A DNA stretch of 24,401 nucleotides from contig CAKJXT010000087.1 of the NCBI GenBank assembly GCA_918219625.1, positions 1-24,401 on the forward strand. Direction: 5' to 3'. The notes beneath the pieces were generated by a model that was not told the DNA's origin, did not search any database, and saw only the letters and a program-made list of their open reading frames with translations. Positions within the stretch are counted from its first letter, which is position 1. Every line of letters starts with the position of its first letter. This DNA comes from Bacilli bacterium (lineage in GTDB: Bacteria > Bacillota_I > Bacilli_A > RF39 > UBA660). Of the stretch, positions 15,884 to 22,273 are shown piece by piece. The translations under genes were made by a program, and so were the position numbers.

Positions 15884-16720
15884 ATGATTGATATGCATAT
15901 ACATACTAACAACTCCGACGGAACATACTCAACTTATGAAATAATCAAAAAGTTAATAAATTTGAGAATCAAAGAGTTCTCAATTACAGATCATGATGAT
16001 GTTTCAGCTTATAAAGAAATAAATGGTATTTTATTGCCATACAATATGACTTGTATTCCTGGGATAGAATTTTCAGCTTTACATGATAAATATAACTGCC
16101 ATATCCTAGGATATGGCATTAATTGTAATAATGAAGAATTACTAAGAATATGTAATATAATAAAAGATAACAGAAGAACAAAAATAATACAAGTTTTAGA
16201 ATATATAAGAGATACCTTTTCAAAAGATGGTCACACAATAATAACACCAAAAGAAGAAGCACAAATCTTAAACAAAAAAGGAACAATAGGACGATATGAT
16301 ATATGTGAAATCCTAAAGAAAAAAACTGGATTAAAAAGAAGTGAAATCTATGACAAATATTTAACTCCAAAAGGTTTAATAGTTCATAGAATTCCATCAA
16401 AAACCATTATAGATACAATTCATGAAGCAGGAGGAATTGCAATACTCGCTCATCCAAGAGAAGTTGAAGATGACTATCAAATAGATATTGAAAAATTTAT
16501 TGAATCATTAATAGAAGAAGGATTAGATGGAATAGAAATATATAATAGTATACATACACCTGAAGATGTAAAAAGATACTTAGAAATTGCAGAAAAACAT
16601 AACCTATATACAACGGGTGGAAGTGACTTTCACGGAACAAACAAACCCCAAATATTACTTGGAAAAACAACAAGAGAACACATAAAAATAAAAGAAAAAG
16701 ACATATTCTTTCCATACTAA
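15884..16720 (+). CDS. PHP-domain phosphoesterase (TrpH / YciV type)
   Basis: A 278-residue metal-dependent phosphoesterase. PHP metal ligands are visible: H5xH7 in DMHIHTNNSDGTYS with D12, the ITDHDD motif (D36, H37), E62 in PGIEFS, H73 in CHILGY, then AILAHPREV and the closing GGSDFHG. Relatives act as 5'-3' exoribonuclease on short RNA or as 3',5'-nucleotide bisphosphatase; which one applies here cannot be told. The central insert (about 90-160) is usual for TrpH-like members. ATG 15884 is preferred with AGGAAGTGG upstream; the in-frame GTG at 15875 lies within that site. A perfect hairpin at its stop codon separates it from spoVS. Confidence 0.9.
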   Translation: MIDMHIHTNNSDGTYSTYEIIKKLINLRIKEFSITDHDDVSAYKEINGILLPYNMTCIPGIEFSALHDKYNCHILGYGINCNNEELLRICNIIKDNRRTKIIQVLEYIRDTFSKDGHTIITPKEEAQILNKKGTIGRYDICEILKKKTGLKRSEIYDKYLTPKGLIVHRIPSKTIIDTIHEAGGIAILAHPREVEDDYQIDIEKFIESLIEEGLDGIEIYNSIHTPEDVKRYLEIAEKHNLYTTGGSDFHGTNKPQILLGKTTREHIKIKEKDIFFPY

Positions 16721-16735
16721 AATATACTTTAGTAT
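16714..16735 (+). other. Hairpin at the PHP/spoVS junction
   Basis: Perfect 8-bp inverted repeat ATACTAAA (16714-16721) and TTTAGTAT (16728-16735) around ATATAC. It covers the PHP stop codon and ends 15 nt before the spoVS start. No T-tract follows, so it is not a classic terminator; it may be an operator, an RNA processing site or a partial barrier. Confidence 0.45.
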
Positions 16736-16750
16736 AGAAAGAAGGTATTT

Positions 16751-17011
16751 ATGGAAACATTAAAAGTAGGAACTAAATCAGATCCTAGTAAAGTAGCTGG
16801 AGCACTCGCAAATGTAATAAGACAAAATGAAATAGCAGAAATACAAGCAATAGGAGCAGGAGCACTTAACCAAGCAGTAAAAGCAATCGCAATAGCTAGA
16901 GGATTTGTAGCACCATCTGGAAAAAACCTTGTATGCATTCCAGCATTCACTGATATACAAATAGAAGGTGAAGAAAGAACTGCAATAAAACTAATAGTAG
17001 AAGCTAAATAG
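16751..17011 (+). CDS. spoVS: SpoVS, stage V sporulation protein S
   Basis: An 86-residue Alba-like protein. The whole chain matches SpoVS: SDPSKVAGALANVIRQNE near residue 10, then QAIGAGALNQAVKAIAIARGF and LVCIPAFTDIQIEGEERTAI. In Bacillus subtilis its mutants affect septation and later sporulation stages, and homologues also occur in non-sporulating bacteria, so its presence alone does not prove sporulation. Together with Spo0A about 13 kb upstream it supports a developmental programme. ATG 16751 follows AAAGAAGGT. No clear promoter of its own is visible; it may be read from the PHP promoter or through the hairpin between them. Confidence 0.95.
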   Translation: METLKVGTKSDPSKVAGALANVIRQNEIAEIQAIGAGALNQAVKAIAIARGFVAPSGKNLVCIPAFTDIQIEGEERTAIKLIVEAK

Positions 17012-17027
17012 CTTCTTTTATTTTTTT
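16999..17027 (+). terminator. Rho-independent terminator of spoVS
   Basis: AGAAGCT and AGCTTCT (7 bp) around AAAT, followed by TTTATTTTTTT. It overlaps the spoVS stop codon. Confidence 0.8.
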
Positions 17028-17043
17028 AGAAAAAATGCTAAAA

Positions 17044-17049
17044 TATAAT
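17044..17049 (+). promoter_or_regulatory. -10 box of the NUDIX gene
   Basis: TATAAT, 14 nt before the start codon; at a 17-bp spacing the -35 position falls on the T-tract of the spoVS terminator. Such a short leader is typical of this window. Confidence 0.45.
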
Positions 17050-17062
17050 AGAGGTGGACAGC

Positions 17063-17563
17063 ATGGAAATGTTAGACGTATATAATGATAACGGAAGAAA
17101 AATAGGAAAAGTAGTAGGAAGAAATACGAAAGACGAAAATTTTAATGAAGGAGAACATATAGGTGTTGCACTAATATATATAGAAAATAGTAAAAATGAA
17201 TTCTTAATACAAAAAACATCTGAAAAAAAGGGAAATATTTACTCATCAACAGGCGGACATGTAAAACACGGAGAAAGACCAATTGATACAATAAAAAGAG
17301 AAGTAAAAGAAGAACTTGGAATAGATATAAGTAAAGAAAAATTAATAAATCTAGGACACTTATTTATTGATTTTCCAATGAGATTTATTTTTTATTTAAA
17401 AAAAGATATAGATATAAATGATATACACTTAAAAAAAGATGAAGTTGAATCGGTTTCATATATAAGTAAAACAAAACTAAAACAAATAATAAAAGAAGGA
17501 CTTATGCATGAGGCACACGCAAAAATACTAGAAAGAGTTTTAGAATATAAAAATAGTAATTAA
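17063..17563 (+). CDS. NUDIX hydrolase
   Basis: A 166-residue NUDIX protein that would hydrolyse a nucleoside diphosphate linked to another group. The NUDIX box is complete at residues 65-87: G65-x5-E71-x7-REVKEELGI (R79, E80, E83, E84). The N-terminus MLDVYNDNGRKIGKV resembles the YfcD / isopentenyl-isomerase-like group, so the substrate may not be a mutagenic nucleotide. ATG 17063 is chosen with GAGGTGG 5 nt upstream; the in-frame GTG at 17054 lies inside that ribosome site. It is followed by sufU after a 37-nt gap without terminator, so partial co-transcription is possible, but the link to Fe-S assembly is only positional. Confidence 0.9.
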   Translation: MEMLDVYNDNGRKIGKVVGRNTKDENFNEGEHIGVALIYIENSKNEFLIQKTSEKKGNIYSSTGGHVKHGERPIDTIKREVKEELGIDISKEKLINLGHLFIDFPMRFIFYLKKDIDINDIHLKKDEVESVSYISKTKLKQIIKEGLMHEAHAKILERVLEYKNSN

Positions 17564-17568
17564 TAAAA

Positions 17569-17588
17569 TTATGTGCTATAATACATAA
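17569..17588 (+). promoter_or_regulatory. sufU -10 box inside an inverted repeat
   Basis: Extended -10 TGC-TATAAT (-10 at 17577-17582) is framed by TTATGT (17569-17574) and ACATAA (17583-17588), a perfect 6-bp inverted repeat with an 8-nt centre. This could be an operator over the promoter; in AT-rich DNA it may also be chance. The -35 is poor. Confidence 0.45.
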
Positions 17589-17600
17589 AGAGGCGATATT

Positions 17601-18026
17601 ATGGATCAAAATATGAAAAGAAGTATAATACTAGAACACTATCAAAATCCAAAAAACAAAGGATTAATAGAAGATGAATCATATATAAAAATAAATATGA
17701 ATAATGACTCATGTATAGATGAAGTAAATCTAATGGTTAAATTAGAAGATGGAAAAATAAAAGATGTTAGATTTGATGGAGAAGCATGCGCAATATGTAC
17801 ATCATCAACATCAATAATGATAGATACTTTAATTGGTAAAACAATAGAAGAAGCAAAAGATATAATAAATAACTTCTATAACATGATAGATGAAAAAGAA
17901 TATAATGAAGAAATATTAGAACAAGCAAATGTATATGACGATATATATAAACAACCAAATAGAAAAAAATGTGCACTTCTAGCTTGGTGGGGAATGGAAA
18001 AATCATTAAAAGAAGAGAATAAATAA
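17601..18026 (+). CDS. sufU: SufU, Fe-S cluster assembly sulfur carrier/scaffold
   Basis: A 141-residue zinc-containing partner of the cysteine desulfurase SufS in Bacillota. The ligand pattern is C38-x-D40, C63 and C124 (in RKKCALLAW), matching C41/D43/C66/C128 of the Bacillus protein. The 18-20 residue insertion between the second and third ligands and the absence of the IscU histidine favour SufU over IscU. Oddities are CID, where CGD is usual, and an extra cysteine C66 directly after the second ligand (GEACAIC). ATG 17601 follows AGAGG. sufB follows, but sufC, sufD and sufS are not here, unlike the usual sufCDSUB operon. Confidence 0.93.
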   Translation: MDQNMKRSIILEHYQNPKNKGLIEDESYIKINMNNDSCIDEVNLMVKLEDGKIKDVRFDGEACAICTSSTSIMIDTLIGKTIEEAKDIINNFYNMIDEKEYNEEILEQANVYDDIYKQPNRKKCALLAWWGMEKSLKEENK

Positions 18027-18043
18027 AATATTCTTTTTTTTTT
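18012..18043 (+). terminator. Terminator after sufU
   Basis: GAATA (18017-18021) pairs with TATTC (18029-18033), and the stem extends outward by A-T and G-T pairs into ten T. The stem is weak but the T-tract is long. It makes sufB expression depend on read-through or on the next promoter. Confidence 0.6.
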
Positions 18044-18056
18044 AATATAATTTTAG

Positions 18057-18062
18057 TATAAT
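18057..18062 (+). promoter_or_regulatory. -10 box of sufB
   Basis: TATAAT, 17 nt before the sufB start. The -35 position coincides with the T-tract of the preceding terminator and has no clear match. Confidence 0.45.
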
Positions 18063-18079
18063 GGTAATGGTGAAATCTT

Positions 18080-19387
18080 ATGAAGAAAAACATAAATGAG
18101 GAAAAAGTAATAGAAATATCTAATATAAAAAATGAACCAAATTGGATGAAAGAATTCAGAATAAACTCATATAAAAAATTTGAAGAACTAAGTAATCCAA
18201 ACTTTGGGCCAGAATTAAAAATAGATTTTGATATAATAACTTACTATAAAAAAATAGATGACAAAATTCATAATAAATGGGAAGATGTACCAGAAGAAGC
18301 ACAAAAAACATTTTGTGAATTAGGACTTCCAGATGCAGAAAAGAAATACCTAGGTGGTATAGGAGCTCAATATGAAAGTGAAGTAATATACCACAATATG
18401 ATACAAGAACTAGAAGAAAAAAACATAATCTTTTGTGATACAGATACTGCACTAAAAAAATACCCAGAACTATTCAAAGAATACTTTAATAATCTAGTAA
18501 AATATGACGAAAATAAATATACAGCTCTAAATGGAGCAGTATGGAGTGGTGGAACATTTATATATATACCACCAAAAACAAAACTAGATAGACCACTACA
18601 AAGTTATTTTAGAATAAATACAAAAAACATGGGACAATTTGAAAGAACAATAATAATAGTAGATGAAGAATCAGATCTTCACTATATGGAAGGTTGTACA
18701 GCCCCTACTTACACATCAGACTCACTACATGCTGCAGTAGTAGAAATATATGTAAAGAAAAACGCAAAATGTAGATATACAACAATTCAAAACTGGTCAA
18801 GCGATGTATATAACTTAGTTACAAAAAGAGCAATAGTAGAAGAAGGCGGATGCATGGAATGGATAGATGGAAACATAGGTTCCAAAGTAAACATGAAATA
18901 TCCAAGCTGCATTCTAAATGGAAAATATGCAAGTGGTAACTGTATATCTATAGCTGTTGCTAAAGAAAATCAAATACAAGATACAGGAGCAAAAATGATA
19001 CATCTTGCTCCATACACAAAAAGCAATATAATAAGTAAATCAATTGCCTTAAATGGTGGAGAAGCAGACTATAGAGGAACAGTAAATATATCAAAAAAAG
19101 CAGAACACTCTAAAGCTATTGTAAAATGTGATACAATAATATTAGACAGTAATTCAAAAAGCGATACAATCCCACAAAATAAAGTATCGAATAAAACATC
19201 GAATATAGAACATGAAGCAACAGTATCAAAAATAGATAAGGATAAACTATTCTACTTAATGAGTAGAGGAATAAATGAAGAGAAAGCAAAAGAACTAATA
19301 ATAATGGGATTTATAGAAAGATTTAGAGAAGAACTACCAATGGAATACGCAGTTGAACTAAACGCACTATTAAAGAATTATTTTTAG
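18080..19387 (+). CDS. sufB: SufB, Fe-S cluster scaffold subunit
   Basis: Scaffold protein of the SufBCD complex on which Fe-S clusters are built, 435 residues, a little shorter than the usual 465 or so. Family blocks seen are [18 protein letters not shown] near residue 93, [84 protein letters not shown] and the C-terminal [18 protein letters not shown] with MGFIERF. The usual N-terminal extension is trimmed. ATG 18080 has GGTGA upstream. A lipoprotein gene starts 9 nt after its stop. Its partners SufC and SufD must be encoded elsewhere if the complex works normally. Confidence 0.96.
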   Translation: MKKNINEEKVIEISNIKNEPNWMKEFRINSYKKFEELSNPNFGPELKIDFDIITYYKKIDDKIHNKWEDVPEEAQKTFCELGLPDAEKKYLGGIGAQYESEVIYHNMIQELEEKNIIFCDTDTALKKYPELFKEYFNNLVKYDENKYTALNGAVWSGGTFIYIPPKTKLDRPLQSYFRINTKNMGQFERTIIIVDEESDLHYMEGCTAPTYTSDSLHAAVVEIYVKKNAKCRYTTIQNWSSDVYNLVTKRAIVEEGGCMEWIDGNIGSKVNMKYPSCILNGKYASGNCISIAVAKENQIQDTGAKMIHLAPYTKSNIISKSIALNGGEADYRGTVNISKKAEHSKAIVKCDTIILDSNSKSDTIPQNKVSNKTSNIEHEATVSKIDKDKLFYLMSRGINEEKAKELIIMGFIERFREELPMEYAVELNALLKNYF

Positions 19388-19395
19388 GAGGAAAT

Positions 19396-19671
19396 ATGAA
19401 AAAATTAATTTTACTAATACCACTTTTAATTCTAACAGGATGTTCAAATAAAAAGGAAATATTTAAAGAAAATGCAAAAATATACTATGAAAATCACATG
19501 AAAATGGCAAACACTGTAGAATCAGTAACAATAACTTTAAGTGATTTGAGAAAAGCAAAAGAGATAGATTCATCAAAACTAAAAAAATGTAAAAACACAT
19601 CAAAAATAACATTTTATTTAGATAAAAACACAAAAGAAATAAAAAATGCAAAAATTGAGTTAAATTGCTAA
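19396..19671 (+). CDS. Small lipoprotein
   Basis: A 91-residue protein with a type II signal peptide: MKK, a hydrophobic core and the lipobox LTGC with acylated C16. The mature part is Lys-rich and mostly helical, then shows a short beta-like end with KITFYLDKNTKEIKNAKIEL. Two cysteines (C44 and the C-terminal C91) may form a disulfide. The family is not recognised. AGGAGG overlaps the sufB stop, so translation is probably coupled to sufB, although a surface lipoprotein has no known role in Fe-S assembly. Confidence 0.75.
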   Translation: MKKLILLIPLLILTGCSNKKEIFKENAKIYYENHMKMANTVESVTITLSDLRKAKEIDSSKLKKCKNTSKITFYLDKNTKEIKNAKIELNC

Positions 19672-19716
19672 TTTTAAAAAATAAATAAAAAAAACAAACA
19701 AAAATTAAAAAACTGT

Positions 19717-19747
19717 ATACAGATTATAAAAATCTGTATTTTTTTTT
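19717..19747 (+). terminator. Strong terminator after the lipoprotein gene
   Basis: Perfect 9-bp arms ATACAGATT and AATCTGTAT around ATAAA, then eight T. On the minus strand the hairpin is also followed by a T-rich stretch, so it could act both ways. The 45 nt before it are A-rich and empty. Confidence 0.85.
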
Positions 19748-19755
19748 AATCCAAA

Positions 19756-19777
19756 AATCAAAAACCCCCATTTGATT
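19756..19777 (+). other. C5-loop inverted repeat over the ssb -35 box
   Basis: AATCAAA (19756-19762) and TTTGATT (19771-19777) form a 7-bp inverted repeat around AACCCCCA. The CCCCC run is unusual for this AT-rich sequence, and the second arm contains the -35 box of ssb. Possible operator. Confidence 0.35.
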
Positions 19778-19800
19778 ATAAAAAAAAACTAATATATACT
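19772..19800 (+). promoter_or_regulatory. Promoter of ssb
   Basis: TTGATT (19772-19777), 17-bp spacer, TATACT (19795-19800), 21 nt before the start codon. Confidence 0.6.
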
Positions 19801-19821
19801 TAAAATGAAAGGAGAGATAAT

Positions 19822-20157
19822 ATGTTAAATCAAACAGTAATAGTTGGAAGAATAGTAAGAGATTTAGAAGTACATGAAACAGAAAATGGGAACAAAGTAG
19901 CGCAATTAACACTTGCAGTTCCAAGAGGTTTCAAAAACATGGATGGAGAATATGAAACAGATTATATTCCATGTGTACTTTGGAGAGGTGTTGCAGAAAA
20001 TACTGCTGAATATTGTAAAAAAGGTGACCTTGTAGGTATCAAAGGAAGAATACAAACAAGTCAGTATGAACAAGATGATGAAGTAAAATATGTAACAGAA
20101 GTAGTAGCCGAAAAAGTAACATTTCTTTCAACTAGAAGACCAGAAGCAGATAAATAA
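19822..20157 (+). CDS. ssb: Single-stranded DNA-binding protein, short form
   Basis: An OB-fold SSB of 111 residues. Family blocks are LNQTVIVGRIVRDLEV, LAVPRGFKN, DYIPCVLWRGVAENTAEYCK and KGDLVGIKGRIQTSQYE. It ends at RRPEADK, so the glycine-rich linker and acidic DDLPF-type tail used to recruit partner proteins are missing. This resembles the short SsbB (YwpH) of Bacillus subtilis, tied to competence, rather than the essential SsbA. It is not flanked by rpsF or rpsR, the usual setting of the housekeeping gene. ATG 19822 has AAAGGAGAG upstream. Confidence 0.92.
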   Translation: MLNQTVIVGRIVRDLEVHETENGNKVAQLTLAVPRGFKNMDGEYETDYIPCVLWRGVAENTAEYCKKGDLVGIKGRIQTSQYEQDDEVKYVTEVVAEKVTFLSTRRPEADK

Positions 20158-20166
20158 TCTGCTTTT
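20144..20166 (+). terminator. Hairpin between ssb and the DUF1016 gene
   Basis: AAGCAGAT and ATCTGCTT (8 bp) around AAATA, followed by only TTAATA. It overlaps the ssb stop and lies 14 nt before the next start codon; probably a partial terminator. Confidence 0.55.
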
Positions 20167-20180
20167 AATATGGAGGTAAA

Positions 20181-21080
20181 ATGAATTATTATAATGAGAT
20201 AAAAAATGAAATAATAGACATAGAAACATATAAAAAAGTAAAAGATTATAGTAAGAATAAAAGAGAATTAGAAGGATATTATAAAATAGGAAAGACGTTA
20301 ATTGAAGCACAAGGAGGAGAAGAAAAAGCTAAATATGGTGATGGTTTAATAAAAAAATACTCTACAAAACTAACCCAAGAATTAGGAAAAAACTATAGCG
20401 AAAGAAATCTCCGAAATATGAGAAAGTTCTATATTTTATTTAAAAATGAAATATGGAACGCAGTGCGTTCCAATTTGTCTTGGACACATTGCAGAGAACT
20501 ACTACTATTAAATGATAAAAATGAAATAAGATACTATATAAAAATAGTAAATGAACAAAATATAGGATATAGACAACTACATGAAAAAATTAAGAACAAA
20601 GAATATGAAAGATTAGACGATAAAACAAAAGAAAAACTAATAAAAAATGAAGAAACAAAAATAGGAGACTATATAAAGAATCCAATATTAATAAAAATAG
20701 ATAAAGAAATAATAACAGAAAAGGCATTAAAAAACACAATAATAGAAAACATAGAAGAATTTATGAAAGAACTGGGAGAAGGATATTCATTTATAAAAAG
20801 TGAATATAAAATAAGTGATTACGGTACAAATAACTACATAGACATTCTATTATTTAATTATAAATATAATTGCTTCACAGTAGTAGAACTAAAAGTAACA
20901 GAACTAAAAAAAGAACACATAGGTCAAATACAAACATATATGAACTATATAGATAACAACTTAAAACAAATAAATCAAAATAATACAATAGGAATAATAG
21001 TGACCAAAAAAGACAATGAGTTTGTAATGAACTACTGTAATAATAAATACATATACCAAACAATATATTCAACAATGTGA
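20181..21080 (+). CDS. DUF1016 / PDDEXK nuclease-domain protein (YhcG family)
   Basis: A 299-residue two-domain protein. The N-terminal DUF1016_N part (about 15-150) has the family motifs YYKIGKTLIEAQ, KYGDGLIKKYSTKLT, SERNLRNMRKFY and LSWTHCREL. The C-terminal PDDEXK-like nuclease part (about 195-299) has FIKSEYKIS, YIDILLFNY and VVELKV, giving the D ... ExK pattern with E and K in ELK, then HIGQIQTYMNYID. Full-length relatives are near 350 residues, so this is a compact version. Members are spread by horizontal transfer and often lie next to restriction systems or mobile DNA, but their function is not settled. ATG 20181 has TGGAGG upstream. Inside it lies a GC-rich perfect inverted repeat (20454-20472). 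Confidence 0.88.
   Translation: MNYYNEIKNEIIDIETYKKVKDYSKNKRELEGYYKIGKTLIEAQGGEEKAKYGDGLIKKYSTKLTQELGKNYSERNLRNMRKFYILFKNEIWNAVRSNLSWTHCRELLLLNDKNEIRYYIKIVNEQNIGYRQLHEKIKNKEYERLDDKTKEKLIKNEETKIGDYIKNPILIKIDKEIITEKALKNTIIENIEEFMKELGEGYSFIKSEYKISDYGTNNYIDILLFNYKYNCFTVVELKVTELKKEHIGQIQTYMNYIDNNLKQINQNNTIGIIVTKKDNEFVMNYCNNKYIYQTIYSTM
20454..20472 (+). repeat. GC-rich inverted repeat inside the DUF1016 gene
   Basis: TGGAACGC (20454-20461) and GCGTTCCA (20465-20472) with AGT between. It codes for part of the WNAVRSNLSW segment. It is far richer in GC than its surroundings. Confidence 0.6.
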
Positions 21081-21093
21081 AAATAGAAAAAAA

Positions 21094-21122
21094 TAGACAG
21101 AAGAAAATATATGTGCTAAAAT
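21094..21122 (+). promoter_or_regulatory. Promoter of the zinc-ribbon gene
   Basis: TAGACA (21094-21099), 17-bp spacer, extended -10 TGC-TAAAAT (-10 at 21117-21122). No terminator was found between the DUF1016 stop and this promoter. Confidence 0.55.
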
Positions 21123-21146
21123 AAAAATAGAAGGTAAGTGAAATAT

Positions 21147-21509
21147 ATGAAGTGTAATAATTGTGGATGCAAAGTTGATAAAAATGATAAATTTTGCCAA
21201 AACTGTGGTGATGATGTTTTAAACCAAAAAAGTCGTAAGAGTAAAAAAAATGCATTAATCTCTTTCTTTATGTCATTAATACCCATCATAGTAATTGCTT
21301 ACGCAGCACATGTTGATTCAGGATGCGAATCAAGTTGTATTGGTGGTATATATGTATTAATGTATGTATGGATTGCAGGAGTGCCAATTGGCGTATGCTC
21401 AACTGTTTTGGGTATTAGTAGTTTTATGATCAAAGAAAATATTTTAGCTATAATAGATATATTGTTAGGAACATTACAATTGCTAGCTATATTTTCTTTG
21501 CTTCATTAA
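21147..21509 (+). CDS. Zinc-ribbon membrane protein
   Basis: A 120-residue protein. The N-terminal zinc ribbon has CNNCGC ... FCQNCG (two CxxC pairs, residues about 3-21), followed by a basic segment with KSRKSKK. Two or three hydrophobic segments follow, with AHVDSGCESSCIGG between the first two. This is the common bacterial 'zinc ribbon plus TM' architecture whose role is unknown. ATG 21147 is preferred, with AGAAGGT 11 nt upstream; the in-frame GTG at 21138 is only 2 nt from that site. It has its own promoter and converges on the HTH gene at 21562, sharing a terminator. Confidence 0.75.
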   Translation: MKCNNCGCKVDKNDKFCQNCGDDVLNQKSRKSKKNALISFFMSLIPIIVIAYAAHVDSGCESSCIGGIYVLMYVWIAGVPIGVCSTVLGISSFMIKENILAIIDILLGTLQLLAIFSLLH

Positions 21510-21552
21510 AAGAGCGAACTACAGTAATAATGAATGTATATAAAACAATATA

Positions 21553-21576
21553 AAAGAAGCACTAATCTGCTTCTTT
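21553..21576. terminator. Bidirectional terminator between convergent genes
   Basis: Perfect 9-bp arms AAAGAAGCA and TGCTTCTTT around CTAATC. T-rich flanks occur on both strands. The stop codon of the minus-strand HTH gene is in the loop. The 43 nt between the zinc-ribbon stop and this hairpin hold nothing recognised. Confidence 0.75.
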
Positions 21577-21777
21577 AATTCTTTTATAAAACTCATCATA
21601 AAATAAATCATCAGGTTTTAATCGAAAGATATTCGCTATTTTAATTGCCATATCATAAGTTAGTCTTTTCTGATCATGTTCCAACTGCCAGTAATAAGGT
21701 TTACTGATACTCAAAGTGTCAGCCATTATTTGATTAGTAAATTTGTTTTTTAGCCTTAATTCTCTTAATTTTTCCAT
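21562..21777 (-). CDS. Small XRE-family HTH regulator (minus strand)
   Basis: A 71-residue Cro/C1-type DNA-binding protein, the only convincing protein gene on the minus strand. Residues about 4-60 are a single helix-turn-helix domain: LRELRLKNKFTNQIMAD, then the recognition helix region SISKPYYWQLEHDQKRLTYD, then AIKIANIFRLKPDDLFYDEF. There is no extra effector domain. The start ATG lies at 21775-21777 with GGTGAT upstream. It diverges from the 118-residue XRE gene at 21917, with 139 nt between them containing two promoters and inverted repeats, the arrangement of a paired repressor switch. Confidence 0.85.
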   Translation of the reverse strand: MEKLRELRLKNKFTNQIMADTLSISKPYYWQLEHDQKRLTYDMAIKIANIFRLKPDDLFYDEFYKRIKEAD

Positions 21778-21798
21778 AAATAATCACCATCCATATTA

Positions 21799-21827
21799 AT
21801 TATACATTAACATTTTGGTAACTTCAA
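21799..21827 (-). promoter_or_regulatory. Promoter of the minus-strand HTH gene
   Basis: On the minus strand TTGAAG (21827-21822), 17-bp spacer, TATAAT (21804-21799), 21 nt before the start codon. Confidence 0.7.
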
Positions 21828-21837
21828 TAGAAAACGA

Positions 21838-21851
21838 TAACTTTTAAGTTA
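21838..21851. promoter_or_regulatory. Palindrome between the divergent HTH genes
   Basis: TAACTT-TT-AAGTTA, 6-bp arms around TT, just upstream of the minus-strand -35 and of the plus-strand promoter. Candidate operator. Confidence 0.4.
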
Positions 21852-21872
21852 ATTATGTACAAAAACACATAT

Positions 21873-21899
21873 AATTTGTTATAATATGGTTAACAAATT
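21873..21899 (+). promoter_or_regulatory. Operator-like inverted repeat over the HTH promoter
   Basis: AATTTGTTA (21873-21881) and TAACAAATT (21891-21899) are perfect 9-bp arms with a 9-nt centre. The -10 box TATAAT (21880-21885) lies across the first arm and the centre, so a protein bound here would block the promoter. Autoregulation by the XRE protein is the simplest inference. Confidence 0.6.
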
Positions 21900-21916
21900 G
21901 TTTCGGGGAGGATTTT

Positions 21917-22273
21917 ATGATAATAGGAAAAAGATTAAAAGAAGCAAGAATCAAAAGAAATATGTCACAAGAAGAGTTAGGAAACTTATTAGGAGTTTCT
22001 AAAGTATCTATTTGCGGATACGAAAAAGGTACAAGAACACCTACAATGGAAAACTTTCTAGATTTAATTAAAATATTAGACCTAGAACCAGATTATGTTT
22101 TAGGAAGAGATAAAAATGTTGTAAGTGAAAAAGATAAAACTTATAATGTAGTAATGGCTGATGAAGACATTCAAATAATAAATGAGTTAAAACATAATAG
22201 AGAGTTATATAATAAACTTTGTTCAGATCCAAAAAGAACAATTGAACTAATTGCAAGAAAATTGATGAAATAG
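21917..22273 (+). CDS. XRE-family HTH transcriptional regulator
   Basis: A 118-residue regulator. Residues about 3-60 are a canonical HTH_3 domain: IIGKRLKEARIKRNMSQEEL, then the recognition helix VSKVSICGYEKGTRTP and LIKILDLEPDYVLGRD. A linker leads to a C-terminal helical part with DEDIQIINELKHNRELYNKL and IELIARKL, which may mediate dimerisation. Related soluble regulators serve as phage or chromosomal repressors and stress regulators; the target here is unknown. ATG 21917 has GGGGAGG upstream. Its promoter is covered by an inverted repeat, and a second, smaller XRE gene is divergent to it. Confidence 0.88.
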   Translation: MIIGKRLKEARIKRNMSQEELGNLLGVSKVSICGYEKGTRTPTMENFLDLIKILDLEPDYVLGRDKNVVSEKDKTYNVVMADEDIQIINELKHNRELYNKLCSDPKRTIELIARKLMK

